A stretch of DNA of 64,000 nt. Source: Streptococcus parasanguinis (GTDB taxonomy: Bacteria; Bacillota; Bacilli; Lactobacillales; Streptococcaceae). Location of the stretch: NCBI RefSeq assembly GCF_031582885.1, contig NZ_CP133988.1, positions 1,495,501-1,559,500 on the forward strand. Reading direction: 5' to 3'. Positions 9,101 through 18,511 of this stretch are shown piece after piece. Under the pieces are notes generated by a model. The model had not been told where the DNA came from, searched no databases, and saw nothing but the letters and a program-made list of their open reading frames with translations. The translations under genes and the position numbers were made by a program. The first letter of the stretch is position 1, and every line of letters starts with the position of its first letter.

Positions 9101-10819
9101 TTATTTTTCTTGGGCTTGACGTTCTGCTTTCCGTTCTTCGAATTCTTCGTCACTCATCAAGGTTCCGCCGACATTGGCTGATTTGGCAAAGGCTGTATAG
9201 CGACGTAACCAACCGCTGGAAATTTTTGATTTGAAAGGTTTCAAATGTTTGCGACGTTCAGCAAGAGTTGCATCATCGACAAGTAGATCAAGGGTACGAT
9301 TTGGTAGGTCAATCACGATTTCATCCCCATCTTCAATTAAGGCGATATTCCCACCTTCTGCTGCTTCTGGAGAAACGTGACCAATAGCAATCCCACGAGT
9401 AGCTCCTGAGAAACGACCATCCGTAATCAGAGCCACATCTTTACCAAGACCGCGTCCGACAATCTTAGAAGTTGGTGCTAGCATCTCTGGCATACCAGGA
9501 CCACCCTGAGGACCCTCGTAACGAATGACAATGACATGGCCCTTCTTGACAGTTCCATTGTCAATCAACTCAAGGGCTTGATCTTGTGAGTCGCAACAAA
9601 TAGCTTTACCACGGAAAGTGGTCACAGATGGATCGACCCCACCGACCTTGATAACAGCTCCATCCTGAGCGATATTTCCATAGAGGATCGACAAACCACC
9701 TACAGGTGAAATCGGATGCTCGATTGGATGGATAATTTCTTCATTTTTGATTTCAGCACCAGCTACGTTTTCTTTCAAGGTTTTACCAGTAACTGTGATA
9801 CGATCACCCTTAATGGCACCTTTTTTGATCAACTGATTGATAATGGCTGGTACACCACCAGCTTCATGCACATCATGCATAGTGTAAACACTTGAAGGGG
9901 CAATTTTAGAAAGATAAGGTGTCTTCTTGGCAATTTCGTTGATATCTTTGAGATCATAGTCAATCCCTGCTTCACGTGCAATAGCGAGTGTATGAAGCAC
10001 AGTATTGGTAGAACCACCCATGGCCATATCGAGCGCAAAAGCATCGTCGATGGCTTCTTTGGTCACAATATCCCGTGGGCGGATATCCTTTTTAATATTC
10101 TCTACCAATTGTTTGGCTGCTTGACGAACCAATTCCCGGCGTTCATCTGAAACAGCTAGGATAGTACCATTTCCAGGAAGAGCAAGGCCTAATACTTCCA
10201 TCAAACAGTTCATGGAGTTGGCAGTAAACATACCAGAGCAAGAGCCACAAGTTGGACAGGCATTTTTTTCCAAGAAATCCAGCTCATCCATGCTCATATC
10301 ACCAGCTTGATAAGTACCTACAGCTTCAAACAAACTTGAGAGCGTCGCTTGATGCCCCGTCATGTCAACGCCACCCTTCATGGGTCCACCAGAACAAAAT
10401 ACGGCTGGTACATTGGTCCGCATAGCTGCCAAAATCATACCTGGTGTAATCTTATCACAGTTGGGAATATAGAAAACACCGTCAAACCAGTGGGCATTGA
10501 TGACCGTTTCAGCAGCATCTGCGATCAACTCACGAGATGGCAAACTATAACGCATCCCGATATGGCCCATCGCAATCCCATCATCGACACCGATGGTATT
10601 AAATTCAAAAGGAATCCCACCAGCCTCGCGAATAGCTTCCTTGGCAACATCTGCTAATTCACGCAGGTGAACATGGCCTGGAACGATATCAATATAGGAG
10701 TTACAAATGGCAATAAAGGGCTTTTGCATATCCTTTGCTGATTTTACTTGCCCTGTTGCATAGAGGAGACCACGTGCTGGTGCTCGGTCGATCCCCATTT
10801 TGATCATATCACTTCTCAT
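9101..10819 (-). CDS. ilvD: Dihydroxy-acid dehydratase
   Basis: A 572-residue IlvD/Edd family iron-sulfur enzyme that dehydrates 2,3-dihydroxy-isovalerate and -3-methylvalerate in valine, isoleucine and leucine synthesis. Cluster-ligand regions NCDKITPGM and [12 protein letters not shown] are intact, as is the C-terminal GRFSGATRG segment. It stands alone, far from other ilv biosynthetic genes, with only ilvE (aminotransferase) at the far end of the window. The 125-bp upstream region shows no T-box or leader peptide. Identification is secure. Confidence 0.96.
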   Translation of the reverse strand: MRSDMIKMGIDRAPARGLLYATGQVKSAKDMQKPFIAICNSYIDIVPGHVHLRELADVAKEAIREAGGIPFEFNTIGVDDGIAMGHIGMRYSLPSRELIADAAETVINAHWFDGVFYIPNCDKITPGMILAAMRTNVPAVFCSGGPMKGGVDMTGHQATLSSLFEAVGTYQAGDMSMDELDFLEKNACPTCGSCSGMFTANSMNCLMEVLGLALPGNGTILAVSDERRELVRQAAKQLVENIKKDIRPRDIVTKEAIDDAFALDMAMGGSTNTVLHTLAIAREAGIDYDLKDINEIAKKTPYLSKIAPSSVYTMHDVHEAGGVPAIINQLIKKGAIKGDRITVTGKTLKENVAGAEIKNEEIIHPIEHPISPVGGLSILYGNIAQDGAVIKVGGVDPSVTTFRGKAICCDSQDQALELIDNGTVKKGHVIVIRYEGPQGGPGMPEMLAPTSKIVGRGLGKDVALITDGRFSGATRGIAIGHVSPEAAEGGNIALIEDGDEIVIDLPNRTLDLLVDDATLAERRKHLKPFKSKISSGWLRRYTAFAKSANVGGTLMSDEEFEERKAERQAQEK

Positions 10820-10916
10820 CTTGTTCTCCTTCTAGTTCTTCATTTCTACCTCCTAATCTTACCACTTTGACATCAATTGTCAAGAACTTTCAGAAAATTT
10901 ATAATATTCACGGTAC

Positions 10917-10940
10917 ACAAAAAGCCTGGTTTCCCAGACT
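10917..10940 (-). terminator. Intrinsic terminator of the MATE gene
   Basis: On the minus strand GTCTGG-GAAA-CCAGGC, a 6-bp stem with one G-U pair and a GNRA loop, is followed by TTTTTG just after the stop of the gene at 10946. Confidence 0.75.
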
Positions 10941-10945
10941 TCATT

Positions 10946-12289
10946 TTAGTTTGTTTGCTTTTTTTCAATCTGCCAGAGCCGAAGTTGGTAACAAATTCCA
11001 CTCACGACAAGGCTAGAAATAAGGCCGATCCAATAAGCATAGGGACCGAGGTTGGTCACATGGTCAAGGAAAATCCCTAGTGGGATAGAGATACACCAAT
11101 AACTAAAGACTCCTAATAAGAATGGAACGGTTGTATCCTTATAGCCCCGCAAAATCCCTTGTAGGGGTGCCGCAAAGGTATCGGCTACTTGGAAAAAGAG
11201 GCTATAGGTCATGAAAATAGCTGTTTGTTGCACAAAGACTGGATCCTTGCCGTATAGCCCTGCTAGTTGGAAGCGGAATGTATAGAGAAAGACCAGGGTG
11301 ACAATGGCAAAGCCAAAGGCTGTCAGTCGTCCCAAACGGCAATATTGTTTGACCACTTCTGGTCTTCCTGCTCCCAGTTCGAAAGAAACGATAATCGCCA
11401 TAGTACTGGAGATACTAACTGGGAAAGCATACATCAGGGTAGAAAAATTCATGGCCGATTGGTGGCTCGCAATGGTCAGTGATGGGAATTTTGCCATTAA
11501 CAAACCAACCAGCGAGAAGATGATGACTTCTGCAAAAACAATTCCACCAATTGGAAGCCCAAGGCGCAGTACTTCTTTCATCCCTTTAAAATCATAAGGT
11601 TGAGGCTTCCACAATTGGAAAGGTGCTACCTTGGGGTGTTTGCACAAGATCAAAACCGCAATGGCCAACAAGACCCAGTAGGCCAGAGAGGTTCCAAGAC
11701 CTGCTCCTGCTCCTCCCATCTCAGGAAAACCAAATGCTCCATAGATCAGGATATAGTTAAAACAAGCATTGAGAGGCAAAAGCAAGAGCATCAAGTACAT
11801 GGATAGACGCGTCATGCCCAAGGTATCGAGGAAGGTCCGCACGATACTAAAGAGCAACAAAGGTAAGATTCCTAGAGAAAGGAAATATAAGTAGCGAATG
11901 GCTATTTGCGCAACAACGTTTTCTAAGCCGATCTGCTTGAGAATCATGGGTGCAATCCCCCAAACAAAGCCTATTAAGAGAATGGCCATACCAAATGACA
12001 GATAGAGGAATTGGTAAAAATCGCCAGCAATACGTTCTTTATTTCCCTTTCCTAAATGATGCCCAACAATCGGTGTCAGCGCAGAGACAATCCCTGTCAG
12101 AAAAGTAAAAAATGGATTCCACAGACTGGTAGCTGTAGAAACACCAGCCAAATCAAGGGTCCGGTACTGACCGGTCATGGCTGTATCGACAAAGCTGGCC
12201 GAATAATTGGCCAATTGATAGATTAAAATCGGCAAAAATAGACTCAAAAACAAGCGCAAGCGCTCTTTAAAGTGATAGGTTACATACAT
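10946..12289 (-). CDS. MATE family multidrug/metabolite exporter
   Basis: An integral membrane protein of about 447 residues with 12 predicted helices and MATE features (PILIYQLANYSASFVDTAMTGQY near the N-terminus, in two pieces here). MATE proteins export cationic compounds in exchange for Na+ or H+. The frame stays open 24 codons further upstream, to 12361, but that stretch lies inside the pbuX terminator, so the start at 12289 (MYVTYHF), with an AAGAGAG site, is preferred. It lies downstream of the xpt-pbuX unit and has its own terminator. The substrate is not predictable. A second, different MATE gene is at 37244. Confidence 0.85.
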   Translation of the reverse strand: MYVTYHFKERLRLFLSLFLPILIYQLANYSASFVDTAMTGQYRTLDLAGVSTATSLWNPFFTFLTGIVSALTPIVGHHLGKGNKERIAGDFYQFLYLSFGMAILLIGFVWGIAPMILKQIGLENVVAQIAIRYLYFLSLGILPLLLFSIVRTFLDTLGMTRLSMYLMLLLLPLNACFNYILIYGAFGFPEMGGAGAGLGTSLAYWVLLAIAVLILCKHPKVAPFQLWKPQPYDFKGMKEVLRLGLPIGGIVFAEVIIFSLVGLLMAKFPSLTIASHQSAMNFSTLMYAFPVSISSTMAIIVSFELGAGRPEVVKQYCRLGRLTAFGFAIVTLVFLYTFRFQLAGLYGKDPVFVQQTAIFMTYSLFFQVADTFAAPLQGILRGYKDTTVPFLLGVFSYWCISIPLGIFLDHVTNLGPYAYWIGLISSLVVSGICYQLRLWQIEKKQTN

Positions 12290-12357
12290 GATTCTAACTC
12301 TCTTCTCATCAAATAAGATTTTCTCCTCTTCCACTCTACTATATGTTTCTTTAAAAG

Positions 12358-12393
12358 TCAAAAAAACCGAAGATCCAAGGACCTCCGGTTCAT
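12358..12393 (-). terminator. Intrinsic terminator of xpt-pbuX
   Basis: On the minus strand AACCGGAGGTCC pairs with GGATCTTCGGTT, with two mismatches, and is followed by seven T. It lies immediately downstream of the pbuX stop and ends the purine operon. Confidence 0.8.
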
Positions 12394-12399
12394 GTGAGA

Positions 12400-13662
12400 T
12401 TAGTTTTTGTTGCGGTTTAAAATAGCATTGAGAACGATCGCCAAGACACTGGCAACGACAATTCCGTTCGCAAAGAACATTTGGAATCCTGTTGGAAGGC
12501 CATTGAAGAGGGTGCTGTTGTTCAAACCAACCCCTGCAGCAATCGATACAGCAGCGATCAAGAAATTGTGCTCATTGTGTTCAAAATCAACACGCGCAAG
12601 AATCTGCATCCCTTGAATCGATACAAAACCAAACATGACTAGCATCGCTCCCCCAAGAACTGGACTTGGAATGATTTGTGCCAAAGCTCCAAACTTAGGA
12701 AGGAGACCTAGAAGTACAAGGAAACCAGCCGCATAGTAGATTGGAAGACGAGTCTTGATACCAGATAATTTCACCAAGCCAACGTTTTGTGAGAATCCAG
12801 TGTAAGGGAAGGTGTTGAAGATACCACCGAGGAGAACGGCCAACCCTTCAGCGCGGTACCCATTGCGAAGGCGCGTGCTATTAATTGGATCTTTGGTAAT
12901 ATCAGAAAGAGCGAGATAGACACCTGTTGATTCCACCATAGAAACTGTTGCGATGATACACATCATTAAGATGGAGGTGATTTCAAACTTAGGAGCTCCA
13001 AAGAAGAAAGGTGTTGGAACGTGAACGACTGGTGCTTGCGTCACAGGTGTGAAGTCTACCAAGCCCATAGAAGCCGCAATGGCAGTACCTACGATCAAAC
13101 CAATCAAAATTGAAATGGATTTAATAAAACCAGTCGTATAGATATTAACGACTAAAATGATGAGAATGGTCACCACAGCCAAAATCAAGCTTTGAACGGT
13201 TGGTTTTGGCGCATTATTTCCCATATTTCCAATCGCTACTGGAATCAAAGTCAAACCAATGGTGGTAATAACGGATCCCGTTACAATAGATGGGAAGAGA
13301 TTGGCAATCTTAGAGAAGAAACCAGAGACAAGGATGACATAAATCCCTGAGACAATCAAGGCACCAAACATGGCACCACTACCATGGCTAGCCCCGATCA
13401 TGCTGAGAGGTGCCACAGACTGGAAGGCAACCCCAAGGACTACCGGAAGACCGATCCCAAAGTATTTATTGAGCTGCACTTGAAGGAAAGTCGCAACCCC
13501 ACACATGAAGATATCTGTAGAGATGAGGTAGGTTAGTTGATGAGCATTATAGCCCAAAGCTCCTGCGATCATGATCGGCACCAAAATAGATCCCGAATAC
13601 ATGGCCAAAAGGTGTTGCAAGCCTAGAATGGCCGCCTGTGAATGGCTTTCTTGTTTTTGCAT
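12400..13662 (-). CDS. pbuX: Xanthine permease (NCS2 family)
   Basis: A 420-residue nucleobase:cation symporter-2 protein with about 12-14 membrane helices. Family features include LQHLLAMYSGSILVPIM near the N-terminus and the PYTGFSQNVGLV segment mid-protein. It imports xanthine for use by Xpt. Its start overlaps the xpt stop by one base, so the two are coupled, and both sit behind the guanine-class riboswitch at 14348-14414. Identification rests on sequence and on the conserved xpt-pbuX pairing. Confidence 0.93.
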   Translation of the reverse strand: MQKQESHSQAAILGLQHLLAMYSGSILVPIMIAGALGYNAHQLTYLISTDIFMCGVATFLQVQLNKYFGIGLPVVLGVAFQSVAPLSMIGASHGSGAMFGALIVSGIYVILVSGFFSKIANLFPSIVTGSVITTIGLTLIPVAIGNMGNNAPKPTVQSLILAVVTILIILVVNIYTTGFIKSISILIGLIVGTAIAASMGLVDFTPVTQAPVVHVPTPFFFGAPKFEITSILMMCIIATVSMVESTGVYLALSDITKDPINSTRLRNGYRAEGLAVLLGGIFNTFPYTGFSQNVGLVKLSGIKTRLPIYYAAGFLVLLGLLPKFGALAQIIPSPVLGGAMLVMFGFVSIQGMQILARVDFEHNEHNFLIAAVSIAAGVGLNNSTLFNGLPTGFQMFFANGIVVASVLAIVLNAILNRNKN

Positions 13663-14243
13663 TAGATGTCTGCCTCCTTGAATACAACCTGACCATTTTC
13701 AAAACGGTCCAAACGTGCGAGGGATACAACTGGATATCCCAACTCTTCTAACAATCCCCGTCCATCTTGGAAGGATTTTTCAATCACGATCCCAATCGCT
13801 TCGACTTGAGCCCCGGCTTGTTCGATGATTTGAATCAATCCTTTGGCTGCTTGACCATTTGCAAGGAAATCGTCAATGATCAAAACCTTATCTGATGGAT
13901 CCAAGAATTTACCCGCAATCGAAACGGTGCTGGTCACTTGCTTGGTAAAGGAATAAACCTCAGCCGTCAAGATACCCTCATTCATCGTGATGTTTTTCGC
14001 CTTCTTAGCAAAGATCATGGGAACATCCAAGGCTTCGGCTACATAAAGGGCCGGTGCGATTCCAGATGCTTCAATGGTCACGACTTTCGTCACACCAGCA
14101 TCTTTGAACCGGTCCGCAAAGGTCTGACCAATTTCTTTCATCAATTTGAAATCCACTTGGTGGGTCAAAAAGGAATCCACCTTGAGGATATTCTCACCCA
14201 AAACATTGCCATCTTTTAAGATGCGCTCTTCAAGTAATTTCAT
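13662..14243 (-). CDS. xpt: Xanthine phosphoribosyltransferase
   Basis: A 193-residue type-I phosphoribosyltransferase that makes XMP from xanthine and PRPP. The PRPP-binding loop is [13 protein letters not shown], and the N-terminal [14 protein letters not shown] is typical of Xpt. It is the first gene of xpt-pbuX. The leader carries a guanine-class aptamer followed by a terminator 47-71 bp upstream of the ATG, so expression is expected to fall when guanine is abundant. Confidence 0.95.
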   Translation of the reverse strand: MKLLEERILKDGNVLGENILKVDSFLTHQVDFKLMKEIGQTFADRFKDAGVTKVVTIEASGIAPALYVAEALDVPMIFAKKAKNITMNEGILTAEVYSFTKQVTSTVSIAGKFLDPSDKVLIIDDFLANGQAAKGLIQIIEQAGAQVEAIGIVIEKSFQDGRGLLEELGYPVVSLARLDRFENGQVVFKEADI

Positions 14244-14290
14244 ACTTCCTCCTACTTTTTTAAAAAATCCTCTACTTCATTCACAAAACA

Positions 14291-14315
14291 CAAAAAGGCC
14301 TGCTAAGCAAGCCTT
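14291..14315 (-). terminator. Riboswitch-controlled terminator in the xpt leader
   Basis: On the minus strand AAGGCTTGC-TTA-GCAGGCCTT, a 9-bp stem with one G-U pair, is followed by TTTTTG. It lies between the purine aptamer and xpt, in the expression-platform position, so it is read as an attenuator and not the end of an upstream gene. Confidence 0.85.
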
Positions 14316-14347
14316 GAAATCTCTCTAGAAAGAGAAATAATCCCGAC

Positions 14348-14414
14348 TTACTTATTGTTAGGTGTTCCGGCACCTTGTAGAAACATCACGCCCATTCGTG
14401 AAATAAATAAGTAA
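14348..14414 (-). promoter_or_regulatory. Guanine-class purine riboswitch aptamer
   Basis: On the minus strand P1 is the perfect 9-bp pair TTACTTATT/AATAAGTAA. P2 is TCACG/CGTGA with loop AATGGG. J2/3 is GTTTCTAC, the family signature. P3 is AGGTG/CACCT with loop CCGGAA. The GG of loop 2 can kiss the CC of loop 3. J3/1 is AAC, so the specificity base equivalent to C74 is C, which predicts guanine (or hypoxanthine/xanthine) sensing and not adenine. The U-A pair at the top of P1 is the reverse of the A-U in the Bacillus xpt aptamer, a compensated change. The two loops are 6 bases instead of 7. The aptamer starts only 5 bases after the guaC stop codon. Confidence 0.92.
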
Positions 14415-14419
14415 TTCAA

Positions 14420-15403
14420 TTAGTGTGCATCGCCATTCCAGATAGAATTCTTAACGATCACATAGTCAACGTGTTTCAAATCTGCTAATTTTCGGCCTCC
14501 TGCATACGAGATCGAACTTTGCAAATCTTGTTCCATTTCTGTCAGGGTGTCTTGTAAATGACCCTTGGCAGGCAATAAAATCTTCTTCCCTTCGACGTTC
14601 TTATAAGCGCCTTTTTGGTACTCTGAAGCAGATCCATAGTACTCTTTGAAAGACTCTCCATCAATCTCTACTGTTTTACCAGGACTTTCAATATGTCCTG
14701 CAAAGAGAGAACCGATCATGACCATAGATGCCCCGAAACGAATCGATTTGGCAATATCACCATGAGTCCGAATACCACCATCCGCAATGATTGGCTTACG
14801 CGCTGCTTTTGAGCACCAGCGAAGAGCAGCCAATTGCCAACCACCTGTACCAAATCCAGTCTTCACTTTGGTGATACAAACCTTACCAGGGCCGATCCCG
14901 ACCTTAGTCGCATCAGCTCCCGCATTTTCCAATTCACGAACAGCTTCAGGTGTTCCAACATTTCCAGCAATGACAAAGGTATCTGGCAATTCTTTCTTGA
15001 TGTGTTGAATCATCCGAATGACACTATCCGCATGACCGTGTGCGATATCAATAGTGATGTACTCAGGCGCATCTGCCTTTAATTGACTCACAAAGTCGTA
15101 TTCGTATTCCTTAACACCAACCGAAATGGAAGCGATCAAACCTTGATCATGCATGCGTTTGACAAAAGGAATCCGACCCGCTTCATCAAAACGGTGCATG
15201 ATGTAGAAGTAACCACCACGCGCCAACTGCTCTGCTACATTCTCATCCAAGATTGTCTGCATATTGGCAGGAACGACTGGAAGCTTGAAGGTATGGTTTC
15301 CAAATTGAACGGTTGTATCTGCTTCTGACCGGCTATTGATGATACATTTGTTGGGAATCAACTGAATATCTTCATAGTCGAAAATAGGAAATTCATTTAA
15401 CAT
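14420..15403 (-). CDS. guaC: GMP reductase
   Basis: A 327-residue IMPDH/GMPR-family enzyme that deaminates GMP to IMP with NADPH. The catalytic cysteine lies in [11 protein letters not shown], and the flanking [17 protein letters not shown] segment binds phosphate. The frame is open 17 codons upstream to 15454, but the family start is [12 protein letters not shown] at 15403, with an AGAAAAGAG site 12 bases upstream. The leader contains an ATGCGC-TT-GCGCAT palindrome at 15440-15453. The stop codon is separated from the xpt riboswitch by only 5 bases, so xpt transcription must start inside guaC or read through from it. Confidence 0.95.
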   Translation of the reverse strand: MLNEFPIFDYEDIQLIPNKCIINSRSEADTTVQFGNHTFKLPVVPANMQTILDENVAEQLARGGYFYIMHRFDEAGRIPFVKRMHDQGLIASISVGVKEYEYDFVSQLKADAPEYITIDIAHGHADSVIRMIQHIKKELPDTFVIAGNVGTPEAVRELENAGADATKVGIGPGKVCITKVKTGFGTGGWQLAALRWCSKAARKPIIADGGIRTHGDIAKSIRFGASMVMIGSLFAGHIESPGKTVEIDGESFKEYYGSASEYQKGAYKNVEGKKILLPAKGHLQDTLTEMEQDLQSSISYAGGRKLADLKHVDYVIVKNSIWNGDAH

Positions 15404-15550
15404 AGATTGAAAAATCTCTTTTCTAAAAACTGACCTACCTATGCGCAAGCGCATCGCTACGTCTCTTGACGTTTCCTTGATAGATTATACCAAAGATACG
15501 GACCTAATGCAACGGGAATGATTTTATAGGAAACAATGTTCGGAAATTAC

Positions 15551-15585
15551 AAGACAAAAACCCGTTTCAAAAAGAGAAACAGGTT
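15551..15585 (-). terminator. Intrinsic terminator of the alpha/beta hydrolase gene
   Basis: On the minus strand AAACCTGTTTCTC pairs imperfectly with GAAACGGGTTTTT, followed by a T run. It directly follows the stop codon at 15586 and ends the accessory island transcript. Confidence 0.8.
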
Positions 15586-16311
15586 TTATTTATGAACATT
15601 TTGGAGCCAATTGTTGACTTCTTTAGCGATGGTTTGAGGAGCCTCTGTATACAGTTCGTGCCCCAAACCTTCTAGCAAGACTTGCTTGATCTGAGGATCT
15701 AGTTGCTTCAGAGCTTCTTTTCTCCATTCAGGTTCTTCTTGGTACCGAGGTCCGATAAAGAGGACAGGTAGGTCCGCCAGTGGAATCTGGTAAGTCTTGA
15801 TCTGACGCCGTAGACGCAATAAAGCCATGACCTTTTCGAGATCCAGATTTAATACATATTGTTCACTCGCTGGATTCCAACAATAGCTAGCCTCTACCGC
15901 TTTTCGCGCTATAGGAGTAGGATCTGCTCCATCACCAAGTTCGGATAACACAGCTTCTTCTAAAGTCGCAAAAACTTGCTGCTGCATGAAAGACGCCGTT
16001 CCTTCTAGTTCTTCTTCAAGAGACAGGATCTTTTCCATATCCAGATAACCCCCATCCAGGAGAATCAGAGCTCGAATCTGAGGAAACTCGGCAGCCAGAT
16101 AACGAGCTAAATCTCCACCCAAGGAATGCCCCAATAAACAGATCTCTTCCGTCTGGCTGATCTGACCTTGAAACCAAGCACGAAGATCGTTTTCTGTCTG
16201 AATCATTTCCCTATAGGGATCTAGAAATGTCACAGGAAAGCCTAACTCTTCAATAAGTGGAGCCAGATGGTAGCTATTACCACCTAGGCCACCGATAAAA
16301 TAAAACTGCAT
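15586..16311 (-). CDS. Alpha/beta hydrolase
   Basis: A cytosolic hydrolase of about 241 residues. The nucleophile elbow is GHSLGG with Ser63, and a C-terminal GHELY supplies the likely catalytic histidine. The N-terminus begins with the oxyanion-type segment FIGGLGGNS. The frame is open to 16374, but those extra codons overlap the upstream gene; the ATG at 16311 has an AGGA site 10 bases upstream and gives a normal fold start. It is the last gene of the minus-strand accessory run and has its own terminator. The substrate is unknown. Confidence 0.8.
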   Translation of the reverse strand: MQFYFIGGLGGNSYHLAPLIEELGFPVTFLDPYREMIQTENDLRAWFQGQISQTEEICLLGHSLGGDLARYLAAEFPQIRALILLDGGYLDMEKILSLEEELEGTASFMQQQVFATLEEAVLSELGDGADPTPIARKAVEASYCWNPASEQYVLNLDLEKVMALLRLRRQIKTYQIPLADLPVLFIGPRYQEEPEWRKEALKQLDPQIKQVLLEGLGHELYTEAPQTIAKEVNNWLQNVHK

Positions 16312-16343
16312 GTGTTTTGTCCTAACTGTTAAAATTCTAAAAA

Positions 16344-17267
16344 CTATAAGTGATCTCGATGTGTTTCGTACCACTCCTTGTATTCCTGATACGTATTGAT
16401 CGGAGTTTGCTCATTTGTCTTTGGATCTGTTGCAATAACATCTAGTTTATCCTGACCAACTGGCGCAAACCAATGGCGCATATCTTGGAAAATAGCTTCC
16501 GGATTATTGTATTCTCCTTGTCTAACTTCTACTCTAGCTAACCCTTTCATATCTTTATAGTAATTAGGGTATTCCTTTAGAAAATTTAGATTAGTATCCT
16601 TTCTACCGTCATCATCTTCATTATATGCTAAATAATAATAACTTATAAAACCATACTCAGTAGTTATATCGTCTAGATTGGTGTAAGAAAACGAAAAGGG
16701 GACCCATTTAGTTTCCGTCTTATCTTCAGAAAGTGCCTGCATAATCTTCTCACTTTCTAAATCTAAAGCAACTTCTTTCTTATCTTTATCGTTTTCCTTA
16801 TTTACCAAAGAAAAAACCATATAATCTCTACCATTATCCGAATATCCTCTTCTTGCCTGAAAGTCCAGTTTGTATCTCTGATCATAGGTTTGTAAAAGTT
16901 TGACCACATCAATCTTTTTCGGTGGATTCTTCAAATGATTAAGATCATAGACATCAAATGATAATTCAACCGGCTGATTAGATCCTCTGCCTACAAATTT
17001 AGCATTCTTTGTAACAAAATGATTAGATAAAACATATGAACCATTAGGTCTACTTGTCTTATAAAAAACATAGCGATTCTGCGATCCAAAAGTTTCTATT
17101 CTTTCCACCTTTGTTTTAACAATCTGTACTTCATGGTCTTCCTTCCACTGAACATATTTAGGCCAGGCGTAGGAATAAACCGAGGAGGCAAAGAGAGCTA
17201 GCAAAATCAAACTCACAATCGCCTTAGTTCGAAAGCTGAGGGACTTTAGGTATTTCATACGATTCAT
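16344..17267 (-). CDS. Membrane-anchored extracytoplasmic protein, TipC-like (unrecognised)
   Basis: I do not recognise this gene with confidence. It encodes 307 residues: one N-terminal membrane helix (about 15-33) and a ~270-residue domain that should face outside. The C-terminal ~55 residues (WFAPVGQDKL... INTYQEYKEW) share a clear signature with the protein at 19384-20334 (WMAPKDEEKL... LSTYGQYQDW), so the two are paralogues. A single-helix anchor plus an exported domain of this size resembles the TipC-type immunity proteins linked to type VII secreted LXG toxins. That is an inference from architecture only; no LXG toxin gene lies in the window. Confidence 0.6.
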   Translation of the reverse strand: MNRMKYLKSLSFRTKAIVSLILLALFASSVYSYAWPKYVQWKEDHEVQIVKTKVERIETFGSQNRYVFYKTSRPNGSYVLSNHFVTKNAKFVGRGSNQPVELSFDVYDLNHLKNPPKKIDVVKLLQTYDQRYKLDFQARRGYSDNGRDYMVFSLVNKENDKDKKEVALDLESEKIMQALSEDKTETKWVPFSFSYTNLDDITTEYGFISYYYLAYNEDDDGRKDTNLNFLKEYPNYYKDMKGLARVEVRQGEYNNPEAIFQDMRHWFAPVGQDKLDVIATDPKTNEQTPINTYQEYKEWYETHRDHL

Positions 17268-17346
17268 ATACTCCTATCTATTGTTAGTTATTAATCAATT
17301 CTCTAGTTTTTTACACAAACTGTTTCGATTAAACGAGGGCTTGGTA

Positions 17347-17835
17347 TTACTCCGGCAATTCTATCTTCAAACTCATATCTGTTGGTTGCAATACTTTCTG
17401 AACCGCCGCGAGAAAGGCCAATCCGTTATCAGATGGGGAATACTGGAATGTGATATGGATGACTTTTTTATCAAACTTATCTCCATATTGCTCCACATAC
17501 TGCTTGCTTTCGAGGAAGTGAATGTAATTGTTGATTTTTTCTTGCAAAATTTTCAGATATACTGCTTCTATCTCTTCCTCCCAGCCAACTGGATCAACTA
17601 GAAGAAGCTCTAAATGATTATCAACTATACCAATAGCGTCAAGTTCGCTAGTTTCCAGTTCTGAAACAATGGCTTTGGTGACAATTTGTCTAAATTCCTC
17701 TGCTGTAAAAAGACGACGAGTATTTCCTGGGTTTTTTAAAATAATAGACGGATTTTTTTCAATGAAGAGCTTGCTTGATTCATCTTGTGTATATTGCTTT
17801 TTTGACTTCCCAAAAACATGATGAGCATAATTCAT
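17347..17835 (-). CDS. DUF6572-like cytosolic protein
   Basis: A 162-residue soluble protein with no signal or membrane segment. Residues ~60-150 (DAIGIVDNHLELLLVDPVGWEEE, in two parts, then LQEKINNYIHFLESKQY) resemble the DUF6572 family, whose members often read 'LQEKINaYLeFIesG'. Members of that family are scattered near polymorphic-toxin genes, but no function is established here. Its ATG follows the stop of the 56-residue gene at 17836 with no spacing (TAGATG), so the two are coupled. The N-terminal ~50 residues are basic and do not match anything I know. Confidence 0.6.
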   Translation of the reverse strand: MNYAHHVFGKSKKQYTQDESSKLFIEKNPSIILKNPGNTRRLFTAEEFRQIVTKAIVSELETSELDAIGIVDNHLELLLVDPVGWEEEIEAVYLKILQEKINNYIHFLESKQYVEQYGDKFDKKVIHITFQYSPSDNGLAFLAAVQKVLQPTDMSLKIELPE

Positions 17836-18006
17836 CTACTCTTCACCAGTATGCTCTTCTGCCAAATAACTGTCAACTGCTTCTTTCGGGATTTCTTTAA
17901 CAACTTCTGGCATAGTAATATTAAACGTTGGATAAAGCAAGAAATATTTATCACCATCTTGAAAGATTTCCAACATGTCTTTTTGACTTACATAAATTGT
18001 TTTCAT
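17836..18006 (-). CDS. Small 56-residue protein, unrecognised
   Basis: A short gene translated as MKTIYVSQKDMLEIFQDGDK and ending in LAEEHTGEE. It is acidic and soluble. Its ATG overlaps the TGA of the upstream 155-residue gene (ATGA, 4 bases) and its TAG abuts the ATG of the next gene. This tight coupling on both sides and the lack of frame disruption argue that it is real. Function is unknown; it could be a chaperone or antidote-type partner of a neighbouring protein. Confidence 0.6.
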   Translation of the reverse strand: MKTIYVSQKDMLEIFQDGDKYFLLYPTFNITMPEVVKEIPKEAVDSYLAEEHTGEE

Positions 18007-18470
18007 TTTTTCTTCCTTCGGTCTACTGACAAATCCTTTCTACGACGTAGAATCGTTACTTCGCTGACAGGGATTTTTCCTGATGCATACGTGATAAGAC
18101 CGTACTTATCATCCATCAATTCCGCACCATCTGCTATATTGTTTTCATTTAAAAATTCTTTATCAGAAACCAATATTCGCACATAAGAATCGGGTGCTGT
18201 AAAATCATCATCTCCACGCTTGTGACCAGCCATTGCAAATTCCTGACCTTTATATAGGACACTATCATAAACCGAATACCTCTGACTAACCTCACTATAA
18301 GGCACAAGCTTCCCGTATACGCCTTCTCCGGCATCATCTACATAGGAACTATAGGGAACGTAGCCTTCTTTCAACATTGCCGGATCTTTTGAAAGAAGAA
18401 TATAATCATTTATATAATTCACAAAATTAGAGTATACTTTGTTTTGGTAAACTAGAAATTCTTTACGCAT
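18003..18470 (-). CDS. Cytosolic protein of unknown function, 155 residues
   Basis: I do not recognise this protein. It has no signal peptide or membrane helix. The N-terminal ~30 residues are Tyr- and Asn-rich and probably helical, followed by a region of likely beta strands (GKLVPYSEV... GQEFAMAGHKRGDDDF) and a very basic tail (RRRKDLSVDRRKKK). It overlaps the next gene by 4 bases and begins 41 bp after the small two-helix membrane protein, so all belong to one transcript. Polymorphic-toxin immunity is one possibility; nothing in the sequence proves it. Confidence 0.55.
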   Translation of the reverse strand: MRKEFLVYQNKVYSNFVNYINDYILLSKDPAMLKEGYVPYSSYVDDAGEGVYGKLVPYSEVSQRYSVYDSVLYKGQEFAMAGHKRGDDDFTAPDSYVRILVSDKEFLNENNIADGAELMDDKYGLITYASGKIPVSEVTILRRRKDLSVDRRKKK

Positions 18471-18511
18471 ACTAACCCTCCATAAACTAGCATATTAACT
18501 ACCTTTATCTT

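Noticed and set aside
10820-10945. T-box or leader attenuator for ilvD
   Set aside because: No T-box sequence, specifier stem or leader peptide; the only hairpin belongs to the MATE gene terminator.
15404-15454. Extended 344-residue GMP reductase start
   Set aside because: The extra residues are absent from the family and run through a leader palindrome; the ATG at 15403 gives the normal 327 residues.
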